DNA of 38,859 nt from Acidobacteriaceae bacterium (GCA_003168355.1 PMSQ01000143.1:1-38859); one strand, 5' to 3'; positions 22,318 to 31,263 are shown, numbered from the stretch's first letter. Program-made: numbers and translations. The notes: generated by a model not told the origin, from the letters alone.

Positions 22318-23562
22318 TTATTCGTACCTGAGGCTTTCGACGGGGTCCAGCTGTGCGGCGCGGGCGGCGGGGACGGTGCCGAAGATTACGCCGACCAGGG
22401 ACGACACCAGGATGGCAATGATTGCCGAGAAGCCGGAAATTGGAACTCGATATTCGGTGAGGAAGCGAATCGAGTAGGGGATGGCGAGGCCGACGACGAT
22501 GCCGACCGAGCCTCCGATAAGCGAGATAAGGATGGCCTCGGCGAGAAACTGAAAGCGGATTTCGCGGTTGGTGGCGCCGACGGCTTTGCGGATGCCGATT
22601 TCGCGGATGCGCGAATTCACCGTGGCCAGCATGATGTTCATGATGCCGATGCCGCTCACCAGCAGCACCACCATGGCGATGCCGAGCAGCATCCAGGTGA
22701 GGCCGGTGAAGATGCGGTCGGTCATGACGAGAAGCGCGGTTAGATTCGAAACGTTGTACACCGACTCCCCGCGGTGGCGCGACTGCAGCACTCGCTTGAT
22801 CTGCGCGCTCGCGGCGGGCACCATCGAGGGGTCTGCCATGGAAAAATACAGGAGCTTGACGCTGGGGGTCTCCAGGAAATAGCGGCTCACGGAGTAGGGG
22901 ATGAGCATGGTGTTATCGACGATCTCCGACTGACCGAAGGTTTCCACGCGTTCCTTGAAGGTTCCGATAATGGTGAAGGGCAGTCCGGTGAGCTTGATGA
23001 CTTTGCCGACGGCGGCTTGCGCCGAGCCGTAAACATCGATTGCCATTTTCTCGGTGATTACGCCGACCTTGTTATGGGCTTGGGAATCTTCCTGGTCGAA
23101 GAATCTTCCGGAGGGGATGACCAGGTTGCGTACCTGCCGGTATTCGGGATTGACGCCGAGGATGGATACGTCTTTCTCTTTGCCGTTGCCGACGGGGACG
23201 CGGTCGGAGAGCGTGGTGACGGGCGAGGAGGCGACGATGCCGGGCACGACTTGCTGGACGGCGTGGAGGTCGTCGATGGTGAGGGGGTCGGGGTTGGAGT
23301 TGCTGATGTGCGGTGCGCCACCGAGGTATTCCGCCCAGATCTCGTTGGTGCCGATGGCCTGGATCTGGTTGAGCACGAATTGCCGGCCGGTCATTCCGAT
23401 GGTGACGACAAGGATGAGCGACGCGGTGCCGATCACCATGCCGAGGGCGGTCAGGATAAAGCGTATCTTGTTGCTGCAAAAAGTGTCGTAGGAGAAGGCG
23501 ATGATTTCGCCAACGGCCATTTGCGGGCGGAGGCGGGAACGGGTTGTGGCGGCGACGGCCAT
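22318..23562 (-). CDS. ABC transporter permease, MacB/FtsX type
   Basis: Inner-membrane permease of type VII ABC systems, which use ATP to drive periplasmic movements, for instance export of lipopeptides, antibiotics or lipoprotein release. The 414-residue product has one N-terminal helix (ILTALGMVIGTASLILVVTI), a large periplasmic MacB core domain (about 65-280, with GTNEIWAEYLGG and VNPEYRQVRNLVIPSGRFF), then three helices with the FtsX signature GIGIMNIMLATVNSRIREIG, IRKAVGATNREI. The C-terminal PAARAAQLDPVESLRYE is the classic ending. No ATPase or membrane-fusion gene is beside it, so it must pair with subunits encoded elsewhere or is a relic of a set. The start ATG at 23562 lacks a clear ribosome site. 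Confidence 0.92.
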   Translation of the reverse strand: MAVAATTRSRLRPQMAVGEIIAFSYDTFCSNKIRFILTALGMVIGTASLILVVTIGMTGRQFVLNQIQAIGTNEIWAEYLGGAPHISNSNPDPLTIDDLHAVQQVVPGIVASSPVTTLSDRVPVGNGKEKDVSILGVNPEYRQVRNLVIPSGRFFDQEDSQAHNKVGVITEKMAIDVYGSAQAAVGKVIKLTGLPFTIIGTFKERVETFGQSEIVDNTMLIPYSVSRYFLETPSVKLLYFSMADPSMVPAASAQIKRVLQSRHRGESVYNVSNLTALLVMTDRIFTGLTWMLLGIAMVVLLVSGIGIMNIMLATVNSRIREIGIRKAVGATNREIRFQFLAEAILISLIGGSVGIVVGLAIPYSIRFLTEYRVPISGFSAIIAILVSSLVGVIFGTVPAARAAQLDPVESLRYE

Positions 23563-23642
23563 GGTCTTCTGATAACTGATGCTACGGCTTGACGGTGGGC
23601 GCGCGCAAACTTACGGGTATCCTAAACCTTCAACAGCTAAAA

Positions 23643-23680
23643 TTCTTCAACACAGAGGGCACAGGTGTGCACAGAGGTAA
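23643..23680. repeat. ACACAGAGG-type interspersed repeat
   Basis: TTCTTCAACACAGAGGGCAC, then AGGTGTGCACAGAGGTAAG: a degenerate direct repeat of CACAGAGG, similar base for base to the stretch at 28541-28580. It lies between a membrane protein gene's stop and the permease start. A GTGTGCAC core adds a short palindrome. Confidence 0.45.
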
Positions 23681-23693
23681 GAATCTTTTGGAA

Positions 23694-25157
23694 CTACTCA
23701 ATTCTGCACACCATCACGATCGCGTTCTGGTAGGGACATGGCAGTGCGGGGCCATGGGATCGTTCGATGATGACCCAGGTCACGCCGAACTGGGAACGCA
23801 GGGCTTCGAAATCTGCTTTCTGGAAATGTTCCCAACCGGTTTGCGCTCGCACCTCCTGCTGCCAGCGCGGGGCGAGGCGTGGGACCTGGGTGGCGACGGA
23901 AGCGTCCTTGCCAATATCGGCCAGGACGCTGCGTTCGGCCCAGGCTCGGAAGCTATAGGCGTCTTCGCCGGGACTTTGCAGGTAGTTGGGCCCTAGAGCG
24001 AAGAAGCTATCCTGGGGGGTGTTCTGGCGAACCCAGAGGAACGCTTGCAGCCACTGGTTTCGCGGAGTCGCGCCGGGCCAATCGATATGGTTCGAGGAGG
24101 GAAACGTGGCTCGTTGCGCCAGAAACATTCCGGCGCATAGCGGCACGAACAATGCCACCCAGCGAACCCAGGACGTGCGCAGGAAGCGCTGCCCCACCAA
24201 TCCACCGGCAAATAAAAACATCAGCAAATACAGAAGGTGCAGGTAACGCATGGGCTGGAAAGGTTTCAAGCGATCGAACTGCGGCGGCAGCACGATGATG
24301 AGAGCGACCACAAGCTGGAACATTCCGTAAAACACGAGCCGCGAACTCAGGCGGGCCAATATTGGAAGGTTTCCAGTCCGAGCGAGGCGGCTGAACCACC
24401 ACAGTAGAAGCAGCGGGGCAAATACACCGACCCACTCATACCAATGCCAGGCGGAGAGATAGAAGTAATCTCGAGTGCGAGCGGCTTGCTGCCATGCCGG
24501 AGAAGTGGGCTCGAAGATCCAACTCAGGGGTAGGGCATAGGCGACTGCAGCGAGGGCAGTCTCTGGTTGGCTGGCTGGTTTCCATAGAATAAAGATGCAA
24601 TAGGAAACTCCAAAGCTGGCCATGATGGGATGTATTGCGCAGGCCGCAGCGAGAAGTATCGCCACCATCCAGAATCTTCTTTCAACGGCAGCCGCGATGG
24701 CGGCAAGAATAGCAGCGGTGGCGAGGGCTCGTGGGTGCAGGTTTTGGTCCACCAAGTAGAGTGCGGTGCCGGCCACGGGAAGAGTGAGGAGAGCGGCCAC
24801 GGTAGACACTGCGGCCCACCGGGCGGGCCATTCGGGAAAACAATGGCAGCCGATCCGCCAGCATCCCCACAAAATCATGAAGATAACCAGGAAGTGCCAG
24901 GCCAGCACGACCACCGCGAGGGGCAGGTGGCTTAGCCGGATTGTGCCGGCGACCAGCCTGTCAAAAACGGTAGCCTGCAGTTGCAGGGTGAAGAAATCTG
25001 AGTCGTGGGGATAGAGTGCGGGATTCAAGTCGTGCTTGATAGCGGGAAGATAAACCCCGTCGTCTTCGGCACCGGGGTGATAGCCGTGAACCAAGAGGGC
25101 AAGCAGCGTGAGGCCAAACAAAATAATCAGAATTTTGCCCGCAGAATGGTCTTTCAT
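23694..25157 (-). CDS. Polytopic membrane protein, candidate GT-C-like glycosyltransferase (paralogue A)
   Basis: A 487-residue protein with about ten or eleven hydrophobic helices through residue 370 and a soluble C-terminal part. After the first helix comes HGYHPGAEDDGVYLP, an acidic E-D pair in the first outside loop, where GT-C enzymes keep their catalytic acid. Other marks are LPVAGTALYLVDQNLHPR, WYEWVGVFAPLLLLWWF, RYLHLLYLLMF and a tail with HIDWPGATPRNQWLQAFLWV, RQNTP, GEDAYSFRAWAERSVLAD and a last FGVTWVIIERS strand. The tail looks like the sugar- or acceptor-recognition end of PMT/ArnT-type proteins, but I cannot assign it to a named family. It is divergent from a DPM1-like GT2, with only 33 bases between starts, and homologous along its whole length to the protein at 26126. 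Confidence 0.8.
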   Translation of the reverse strand: MKDHSAGKILIILFGLTLLALLVHGYHPGAEDDGVYLPAIKHDLNPALYPHDSDFFTLQLQATVFDRLVAGTIRLSHLPLAVVVLAWHFLVIFMILWGCWRIGCHCFPEWPARWAAVSTVAALLTLPVAGTALYLVDQNLHPRALATAAILAAIAAAVERRFWMVAILLAAACAIHPIMASFGVSYCIFILWKPASQPETALAAVAYALPLSWIFEPTSPAWQQAARTRDYFYLSAWHWYEWVGVFAPLLLLWWFSRLARTGNLPILARLSSRLVFYGMFQLVVALIIVLPPQFDRLKPFQPMRYLHLLYLLMFLFAGGLVGQRFLRTSWVRWVALFVPLCAGMFLAQRATFPSSNHIDWPGATPRNQWLQAFLWVRQNTPQDSFFALGPNYLQSPGEDAYSFRAWAERSVLADIGKDASVATQVPRLAPRWQQEVRAQTGWEHFQKADFEALRSQFGVTWVIIERSHGPALPCPYQNAIVMVCRIE

Positions 25158-25190
25158 GCCTATCCCTTATAGAATTACCCGAAAGGTGCA

Positions 25191-26042
25191 ATGGAACATC
25201 CACAGATTCTGGAACGCGAAGATGCGGCGCACGTAACGCTGGCGCCGGTCTTTGTTCCTCAATTGCATGTTCCTCAATTGCAGGTTCCTCAAACACAGGC
25301 AAAACTCGCTCTGGTCTTGCCGACGTTGCATGAAGCGGGCAACATTCAGGCCGTCCTGCAGCGAGTTCGGAGCAGCCTCGATCCGCTTGGAATTCCCTAC
25401 GAAGTCATTGTAGTGGACGACGACAGCCAGGATGGAACGGCTGAGATTGTGCATGCGATCAGTGAGTCCGATCCAAGGGTACGGCTCCTGGTGCGGAGAA
25501 ATGCGCGGGGTCTGGGAGGAGCCGTGGTTCACGGCTGGGAGCGGAGCGAGGCGGAAATTGTTGGCGTCATCGACGCTGACCTGCAACATCCCCCCGAGCT
25601 TCTGCCGCAGTTATGGAAGGCGATAGAGTCCGGAGCAGATCTCGCGTTGGCCAGTCGCTACGCCGCGCCAGGGGGGCTGCGAGACTGGAACCCGGTGCGG
25701 CGCGGGTTATCGCGATTGGCGATTTGGCTGACCCAGCCCTTGCAGAAACCGGAAATTCGCGTTCAGGATCCGATGACGGGATTCTTTCTCGTGCGGCGGG
25801 TTTGTATTCGAGATATCACGATTGAGACGCATGGCTTCAAGATTTTGTTGGAGATCCTGGTGCGCGGCGAAGTGAGGTCGGCTGTAGAAATTCCGTTTTC
25901 CTTTGGCCAGCGGAAAGCGGGCGCCAGCAAAGCTGGGATCAAAGAGGGTCTGGACTACATTTTCCTGCTGGGACGCCTTTGGCGGCATACTCGTGTTCCA
26001 TGGCGAACGGCTCAGACTGCCAGGAATCATTTGAATCATTGA
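25191..26042 (+). CDS. Polyprenyl/dolichol-phosphate mannosyltransferase-like GT2
   Basis: Cytoplasmic GT-A fold enzyme that probably transfers a hexose from a nucleotide sugar to a polyprenyl phosphate. In its 283 residues are LALVLPTLHEAGNI, IVVDDDSQDGT (nucleotide-binding), VGVIDADLQHPPE with the DAD metal-binding aspartates, the GFFLVRR loop and IPFSFGQRKAGASKAG, all as in DPM1-like enzymes. There is no C-terminal membrane domain, so it is the short, peripheral form. AAGGTG precedes the ATG. Unusual: residues 20-36 are VFVPQLHVPQLQVPQTQ, coded by three 15-base tandem copies at 25254-25298. It lies between two homologous membrane proteins; the one downstream is only 83 bases away, so it probably shares a transcript with it. 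Confidence 0.9.
   Translation: MEHPQILEREDAAHVTLAPVFVPQLHVPQLQVPQTQAKLALVLPTLHEAGNIQAVLQRVRSSLDPLGIPYEVIVVDDDSQDGTAEIVHAISESDPRVRLLVRRNARGLGGAVVHGWERSEAEIVGVIDADLQHPPELLPQLWKAIESGADLALASRYAAPGGLRDWNPVRRGLSRLAIWLTQPLQKPEIRVQDPMTGFFLVRRVCIRDITIETHGFKILLEILVRGEVRSAVEIPFSFGQRKAGASKAGIKEGLDYIFLLGRLWRHTRVPWRTAQTARNHLNH
25254..25298 (+). repeat. Three 15-bp tandem repeats in the GT2 5' end
   Basis: GTTCCTCAATTGCAT, GTTCCTCAATTGCAG and GTTCCTCAAACACAG encode V-P-Q-L-H, V-P-Q-L-Q, V-P-Q-T-Q. The first two differ at one base, so the expansion looks recent. Copy number may vary between strains. Confidence 0.8.
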
Positions 26043-26125
26043 GCTAGTGGCCTGGGCGGTCGCTTCGTGGCGCGTAGAACGAAAGCGAGCTGACATCCCC
26101 GAGAGGTTCCGGCCGTGACAGACGA

Positions 26126-27607
26126 GTGAGCAAACCATTTTCTAACAAGCCCAAGACGTTGGTTATCCTGTGGTTGCTGACGCTGGGCGCGTTGTTGGTA
26201 GCAGGATACCATCCATACGCAGAAGATGCGGAAATCTACTTGCCGGGAGTGGAGAAGATTTTTCATCCGGAGCTGTTTCCTGCAGGGCAAGAATTCTTCC
26301 TGTCGCACGCCCGCCTGACACTTTTCCCTAATTTGATTGCGTTTTCTCTGCGCGTGACTCACCTGCCTATGGAGACCGGCTTGTTCTTATGGCATGTGGC
26401 GTCCATTTTTCTGCTGCTCCTTGCCTGTTGGGAATTGGGCGGGCTGTTCTTTTCGAACACGAGCGCCCGGTGGGGCGGAGTGTGCCTGGTGGCCGCACTC
26501 CTGACGATTCCGGTGGCCGGAACAGCGCTCTACATCATGGACCAGTATCTGAACCCGCGGAATCTGGCGGCTTTCGCGGGAGTCTTTACGGTGGCGCGGA
26601 CTTTGGAGAAGAAATATGTGCAGGCGTTGTTGTGGCTGCTGTTCGCGGCTTGCATGCACCCGCTGATGTGGGTATTTCCATTTTCGTTTTGTGTCCTGCT
26701 CGTGATGACGGACACACTCCAAAGCCGGTGGAAGAACATGACCAAGTCCGGGTTCGCAGGCCTGTCCTGGTTGGGGATACCTCTGGCCCCTGCGACGACC
26801 TCGGCCTATCACGAAGCTGCGAAACGGCATGGATATCATTACATCCAGAACTGGCAATGGTATGAGTGGCTGGGAATCGTCGCACCACTACTGTTGCTCT
26901 GGTGGTTCGCACGGATAGCGCGACCGCGGCAGTGGTCTAATGTCAAGCGCGTGAGTTGTACGGGCGTGGTCTATGGCCTGTTCTTTTTGTTGGTGGCGCT
27001 GGTAGTGGACCTACCGGCGCGATTTGAAGCTCTCGCTCGTCTGCAGCCGCTGCGTAGCCTGCACCTGCTTTACATCGTGATGTTCGTCGTGCTGGGTGGC
27101 TTTCTCGGCGAATACCTGCTGAAGAATCGCGCGTGGCGCTGGGTGCTGTTTTTCGGCTCATTGAGCTTAGGGATGTTCCTGGGGCAGCGGGCGCTGTTTC
27201 CGGCGAGTGCGCAAGTGGAATGGCCTGGGGCCACTTCCAGGAATCCCTGGGCACAGGCGTTTCTCTGGATTCGGCAGAACACGCCGACCGATGCGGTGTT
27301 CGCTCTCAATCCGGAATATATGCATCTCCCCGGCGAGGATGAGATCGGATTTCGCTGTCTCGCGGAGAGAAGCCGCTTGGCCGACGGGGTGAAGGACAAT
27401 GGCGTGGTGAGCATGTTCCCGCCGCTGGCCGAGGAATGGTGGGAGCAGGTTCAGGCGCAGACTCCATGGCAGAGTTTCGGGTCAGCAGACTTCTTGCGAT
27501 TGAAGAATAAGTACGGCGTGAGCTGGGTGGTGATGCAACAGCCGGGAACTGCTGCGCTCGATTGCGTCTACCAGAACGGTGCGCTCCAGGTTTGCAGGAT
27601 TCCCTAG
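26126..27607 (+). CDS. Polytopic membrane protein, candidate GT-C-like glycosyltransferase (paralogue B)
   Basis: A 493-residue homologue of the protein at 23694-25157. Shared blocks in the same order are AGYHPYAEDAEIYLPG after helix one, LTIPVAGTALYIMDQYLNPR, WYEWLGIVAPLLLLWWFARI, RSLHLLYIVMFVV, GMFLGQRALFPASAQVEWPG, ATSRNPWAQAFLWIRQNTP, GEDEIGFRCLAERSRLAD and YGVSWVVM. The acidic AED motif in the first loop is kept, which argues that it is functional in both. The start is a GTG at 26126; the nearest purine-rich site (GAGAGG) is rather far, so the true start may differ by a few codons. It is probably co-transcribed with the GT2 that ends 83 bases earlier. Role as glycosyltransferase is inferred, not shown. 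Confidence 0.8.
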   Translation: MSKPFSNKPKTLVILWLLTLGALLVAGYHPYAEDAEIYLPGVEKIFHPELFPAGQEFFLSHARLTLFPNLIAFSLRVTHLPMETGLFLWHVASIFLLLLACWELGGLFFSNTSARWGGVCLVAALLTIPVAGTALYIMDQYLNPRNLAAFAGVFTVARTLEKKYVQALLWLLFAACMHPLMWVFPFSFCVLLVMTDTLQSRWKNMTKSGFAGLSWLGIPLAPATTSAYHEAAKRHGYHYIQNWQWYEWLGIVAPLLLLWWFARIARPRQWSNVKRVSCTGVVYGLFFLLVALVVDLPARFEALARLQPLRSLHLLYIVMFVVLGGFLGEYLLKNRAWRWVLFFGSLSLGMFLGQRALFPASAQVEWPGATSRNPWAQAFLWIRQNTPTDAVFALNPEYMHLPGEDEIGFRCLAERSRLADGVKDNGVVSMFPPLAEEWWEQVQAQTPWQSFGSADFLRLKNKYGVSWVVMQQPGTAALDCVYQNGALQVCRIP

Positions 27608-27697
27608 ATTGGAGCGTTCCACGAGGCCGCTGCTGGGCCAGTGTGTGCATCTCCGAACCCTTGAATCGCATGCAATCGCAACTCGAAAATGCGGCCT

Positions 27698-28504
27698 CTA
27701 TGCGGGTCGTGCGCTCTCAGTTCTGCGGGCGTAGTAGGTGGGATACCCGGCTTCGAGCTTGCGGCCCTTGTCGCTGAAACGGGGCAAATGAATCAAGCCG
27801 GCCCTTTGCAACCCGAATTGCAGGGTTGTGGCCAGCACGCCGAAACCATACTTCACACTGCGGCGGAAGTTGATGGATGAGGCCTCTTCAAAGTACTTCG
27901 TGGGACAAGACACTTCGCCGATGCGGAAGCCGAAGTGCATACACTGGGCGAGCATCTGATTATCGAAGACGAAGTCATCGGAGTTCTCGAGCAAAGGCAG
28001 TTCGGTGAGCACCTGGCGGCTGAAGGCACGGTAACCGGTGTGATATTCCGAAAGCTTCGCGCGCAGAAAAAGATTTTCAAAGGCCGTGAGCAGCCGGTTG
28101 GAGATGTATTTGTAGGTCGGCATGCCGCCGCGCAGTGCCGCCCCGCCTATGATGCGCGACCCCAGTACAACGTCATAAACGCCATAGGCCACCATGCTGG
28201 CCATGGCCGTGACTAGCAGGGGAGTGTACTGGTAATCCGGGTGGAGCATGATGACCACATCGGCTCCCGCGGCCAGGGCTTCGCGATAGCAGGTCTGCTG
28301 ATTGCGGCCGTAGCCATAGTTGCGGTCGTGCTGGAAAACCTGCAGGCCGAGCCGGCGCGCGAGCTCGACGGTGAGATCGGAGCTGTGGTCGTCCACTAGA
28401 ATGCGGATATCCACCAGGTCGGGGAGCTCCCCGACCGTGGCTTCCAGAGTTTTCTCCGCATTGTAGGCGGGCATTACGACCGCGATGCGCTTGCTGTGGA
28501 TCAT
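27698..28504 (-). CDS. Family 2 glycosyltransferase, soluble
   Basis: A 268-residue GT-A fold enzyme, transferring a sugar from a nucleotide donor at the cytoplasmic face of the membrane. Seen are [35 protein letters not shown] (nucleotide site), the block [20 protein letters not shown] and [12 protein letters not shown], where the usual DXD is replaced by HPD as in this acidobacterial and archaeal subgroup. [15 protein letters not shown] and [11 protein letters not shown], which carry the acceptor-site aspartates, follow. There are no membrane helices. It lies tail to tail with paralogue B, 90 bases away, on the opposite strand and is thus in the glycosylation island but not in its transcripts. 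Acceptor unknown. Confidence 0.9.
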   Translation of the reverse strand: MIHSKRIAVVMPAYNAEKTLEATVGELPDLVDIRILVDDHSSDLTVELARRLGLQVFQHDRNYGYGRNQQTCYREALAAGADVVIMLHPDYQYTPLLVTAMASMVAYGVYDVVLGSRIIGGAALRGGMPTYKYISNRLLTAFENLFLRAKLSEYHTGYRAFSRQVLTELPLLENSDDFVFDNQMLAQCMHFGFRIGEVSCPTKYFEEASSINFRRSVKYGFGVLATTLQFGLQRAGLIHLPRFSDKGRKLEAGYPTYYARRTESARPA

Positions 28505-29062
28505 GGTGCTGCCGAGTCCTCTGAAATTCCTGAACTACAGATTCTTTAACACAGGGTACACAGAGGAACACAGAGTAAACCTGCCAACGCTCCCATGATA
28601 CCTGAGGGACAGCGAAATAATTTTCTGTTGGCGGCGCCAAAGCGGGGTAGCTGGGGGCGGAACGGCGGGGGATTTGGGGTATCCCCCCTCCCCCCCCAAT
28701 CTTTGGAATTATCGAGTTAACAGGAAATTCCCCGGAAAATCCGGATGGCAATGAAGTTAAGGACCATAATCTAGAAAACAAAGGCCATAGGACACGGCCA
28801 ATTGCCTCTGACCGGACCGTCACGGCCTCGATCATGATTGCGCGATTGGGAGGCTGTGCGCAAGGTCAGATGTCACAGTAGGGCGGGTGGAGATTCGACG
28901 CGCTGCTGTCTTTGTGGAATCTTGGGCATGGCGAAGCTGCACCTGCATTGGTGTGCCAGTCTCCGGTAGTGGGGTCAAAGCACCACTACCCCAGTCTCCG
29001 CCCATCTTGCTCCGGCGCTCGGGGATGTGAAAAACTGTTCAGGGTTGCGCAGAAACGTACTC
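28505..29062. other. Intergenic region with repeats and two hairpins, no gene
   Basis: It contains a second ACACAGAGG-type repeat (28541-28580), a C-rich homopolymer tract around 28683-28699 (CCCCCCTCCCCCCCC), and an inverted repeat GGTAGTGG (28965-28972)/CCACTACC (28983-28990), flanked by direct CAGTCTCCG copies at 28957 and 28992. It should carry the promoters of the GT2 (minus) and leuC (plus), none of which I can fix. LeuC reading could start as far up as 29027, but 29063 fits the family better. Confidence 0.4.
28541..28580. repeat. ACACAGAGG-type interspersed repeat, second copy
   Basis: ATTCTTTAACACAGGGTACA, then CAGAGGAACACAGAGTAAAC: similar to 23643-23680 (ATTCTTCAACACAGAGGGCAC and so on). 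It lies 37 bases upstream of the GT2 start, as the other copy lies 81 bases upstream of the permease start. Confidence 0.45.
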
Positions 29063-30472
29063 ATGCCGGCAAAACGAACACTTTTCGAGAAGATCTGGGA
29101 TGCGCACCTGGTGGCGCAACCGAGCGGCCGGTCGCCGATCATTTATATCGATCTGCATCTGGTGCATGAAGTGACTTCGCCACAGGCCTTCGACGGTTTG
29201 CGGGTTGCCGGAAGAAAAGTCCGGCAACCGTCGCGAACTGTTGCTACCGTCGACCACAACATTCCAACCGAGCCGCGCGGAACTCCGATCACCGATCTGA
29301 TTGCCGCCAAGCAGATTGCGGCGCTGCAGGCCAACTGCAAGGAATTCGGCGTCCGATTGTTCGATATGGATTCACCGGAGCAGGGAATTGTCCATGTGAT
29401 CGGGCCGGAACTGGGGCTGACGAGGCCGGGGATGACGATTGTGTGCGGCGACAGCCACACCAGCACGCACGGCGCGTTCGGGGCGCTGGCCTTTGGCATC
29501 GGAACGTCAGAAGTGGAGCACGTTCTGGCGACGCAGTGCCTGGCCCAGCAGACGCCGAAGACGATGAAGATCGACGTGCGCGGGCGGCTGGGGGAGGGCG
29601 TGACAGCGAAAGACCTGGCGCTGGGGATCATCGGACAGATCGGCACCGACGGTGCAACAGGGCATGTGATTGAATACGCCGGCGATGCGGTGCGCGGGCT
29701 TTCCATGGAAGGCCGCATGACGCTGTGCAATATGAGCATCGAGGCCGGGGCGCGGGCTGGCATGGTTGCGCCGGATGAAAAAACGTTCGCGTACGTGAAG
29801 GGAAAGCGATTTGCCCCGCGTGATGGTGAATGGGGAATGGCAGTCGAATATTGGCGCGGCTTGCCGACAGATGAAGGCGCGCGGTTCGATAAAGTGGTGG
29901 AGATGGACGCCGCGCAGTTGTGTCCGTTCGTGACCTGGGGCACGAATCCGGGGATGGTGGCGCCGGTGACGGGGCGCGTGCCCGAGCCCGGCAGCCTAAG
30001 AGAATCCGACCAGCGTGCGACCGAACTGGCTTTGCAGTACATGGGGCTGGAGCCGGGAAAGCGCATTGAAGAGATCGGTGTTGACAGGGTGTTTATTGGA
30101 TCGTGCACAAACTCGCGCATTGAGGATCTGCGGGCGGCGGCTCAAGTGGCAAAGGGGTATCACGTGAGTGCGACGGTGCGCGCCATGGTGGTGCCGGGAT
30201 CGCAGGCAATCAAGCGAGCAGCGGAACTCGAAGGTCTTCACCGGATTTTTCTGGATGCGGGATTCGAGTGGCGGGAGTCGGGATGCTCGATGTGCCTGGG
30301 AATGAATCCCGATATTTTGCAGCCGGGCGAGCGTTGCGCTTCCACCAGCAACCGGAATTTTGAAGGACGGCAGGGCCGCGGTGGGCGGACGCATCTGGTA
30401 AGTCCGATGATGGCGGCAGCGGCGGCCATCGCGGGGCACTTCACTGATATTCGGGATTGGAAGTTTCGGTGA
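29063..30472 (+). CDS. leuC: 3-isopropylmalate dehydratase, large subunit
   Basis: Second step of leucine synthesis: aconitase-like isomerisation of 2- to 3-isopropylmalate in the cytoplasm, with LeuD. From ATG 29063 the product has 469 residues, the family length, and begins [17 protein letters not shown]. The 4Fe-4S cluster cysteines lie in [17 protein letters not shown] and [33 protein letters not shown] and [20 protein letters not shown] are hallmark blocks. An in-frame alternative start at 29027 adds 12 residues unlike the family. The leuD gene follows at 160 bases, an unusually wide gap, which contains a small palindrome. No leuA or leuB is in the window. Confidence 0.96.
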   Translation: MPAKRTLFEKIWDAHLVAQPSGRSPIIYIDLHLVHEVTSPQAFDGLRVAGRKVRQPSRTVATVDHNIPTEPRGTPITDLIAAKQIAALQANCKEFGVRLFDMDSPEQGIVHVIGPELGLTRPGMTIVCGDSHTSTHGAFGALAFGIGTSEVEHVLATQCLAQQTPKTMKIDVRGRLGEGVTAKDLALGIIGQIGTDGATGHVIEYAGDAVRGLSMEGRMTLCNMSIEAGARAGMVAPDEKTFAYVKGKRFAPRDGEWGMAVEYWRGLPTDEGARFDKVVEMDAAQLCPFVTWGTNPGMVAPVTGRVPEPGSLRESDQRATELALQYMGLEPGKRIEEIGVDRVFIGSCTNSRIEDLRAAAQVAKGYHVSATVRAMVVPGSQAIKRAAELEGLHRIFLDAGFEWRESGCSMCLGMNPDILQPGERCASTSNRNFEGRQGRGGRTHLVSPMMAAAAAIAGHFTDIRDWKFR

Positions 30473-30514
30473 TGGAAGATTTGGTTCATAGTCGACTTCG
30501 ACAGCAGGTACCTC

Positions 30515-30530
30515 AGGGGCTAAAGCCCTT
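30515..30530. repeat. Small palindrome in the leuC-leuD gap
   Basis: AGGGGCTAAAGCCCTT: GGGCT (30517-30521) and AGCCC (30524-30528) around AA. Such GGGGCTAAAGCCCC units are frequent palindromic repeats in acidobacteria; here it seems degraded. Nothing else in the 160-base gap suggests a gene. Confidence 0.45.
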
Positions 30531-30632
30531 GTTCCCAGTGCGTCACGTATCGCAGCGCTGGAAGCACTGCGCCACCCAAAGGCGCTTCAGTCCAGATCAA
30601 TTTCTTCGGATCGGCGCGGAGGGAGAGGCGCG

Positions 30633-31238
30633 ATGAAAGCGTTTCGCACACATCGTGGCCGCGTGGCTCCGCTTGACCGCATCAATGTGGACACCGACCA
30701 GATCATTCCCAAGCAGTTTCTAAAGCGGGTTGAGCGCACCGGCTTTGGGCAATTTTTATTTTATGACTGGCGGTTCGCCGCTGACGGGAAGAAGAAGGAC
30801 TCGGGTTTTGTACTGGACGAACCGCGCTACGAAGGCGCTGGCGTTCTGATTGCGGGAAAGAATTTTGGCTGCGGTTCTTCGCGCGAGCACGCGGTGTGGG
30901 CGCTGGCGGATTTCGGATTCCGCGCCGTGATCTCATCTTCGTTCGCCGACATCTTCGCCAATAACAGTGCGAAGAACGGTTTCCTCGCTGTGCGCTTAAG
31001 CGAGAGTGAAGTCGCGGAGCTGATGCGGCGAGCCCACGAGGTAAACGATTATCAAGTCACCGTTGACCTGGAGCAATGCGAAGTACGCGACGATCAAGGC
31101 TTTCGCGCGAAGTTTTCAATCGATGAATTCGTGCGTCACTGCCTGCTCAATGGCCTGGACGACATCGGGCTCACGTTGCAGCACGAGGTGGAGATTGCCG
31201 CCTACGAAGAGCTGCACCCGGCGCCGGCAACACTGTAA
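30633..31238 (+). CDS. leuD: 3-isopropylmalate dehydratase, small subunit
   Basis: The swivelling small subunit of isopropylmalate isomerase; closes over the LeuC active site. The 201-residue product has the usual length and motifs: RGRVAPLDRINVDTDQIIPK, GKNFGCGSSREHAVWAL with the substrate-binding Ser/Arg, FADIFANNSAKNGFLAVRLS, and the C-terminal LDDIGLTLQHEVEIAAYEE. A strong ribosome site GGAGGGAGAGG precedes the ATG. A 6-bp hairpin (31246-31263) lies just after its stop, without a T tract. Confidence 0.96.
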   Translation: MKAFRTHRGRVAPLDRINVDTDQIIPKQFLKRVERTGFGQFLFYDWRFAADGKKKDSGFVLDEPRYEGAGVLIAGKNFGCGSSREHAVWALADFGFRAVISSSFADIFANNSAKNGFLAVRLSESEVAELMRRAHEVNDYQVTVDLEQCEVRDDQGFRAKFSIDEFVRHCLLNGLDDIGLTLQHEVEIAAYEELHPAPATL

Positions 31239-31245
31239 CCGCCTC

Positions 31246-31263
31246 GACCGTAAAAGTACGGTC
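31246..31263 (+). terminator. Short hairpin after leuD
   Basis: GACCGT-AAAAGT-ACGGTC, a 6-bp stem seven bases after the leuD stop. There is no T run, so it is a weak terminator candidate. Confidence 0.3.

Noticed and set aside
28683-28700. C-rich tract as a phase-variation switch
   Set aside because: It is mixed with T bases and lies about 180 bases from the nearest start; no promoter spacer or coding frame depends on its length.
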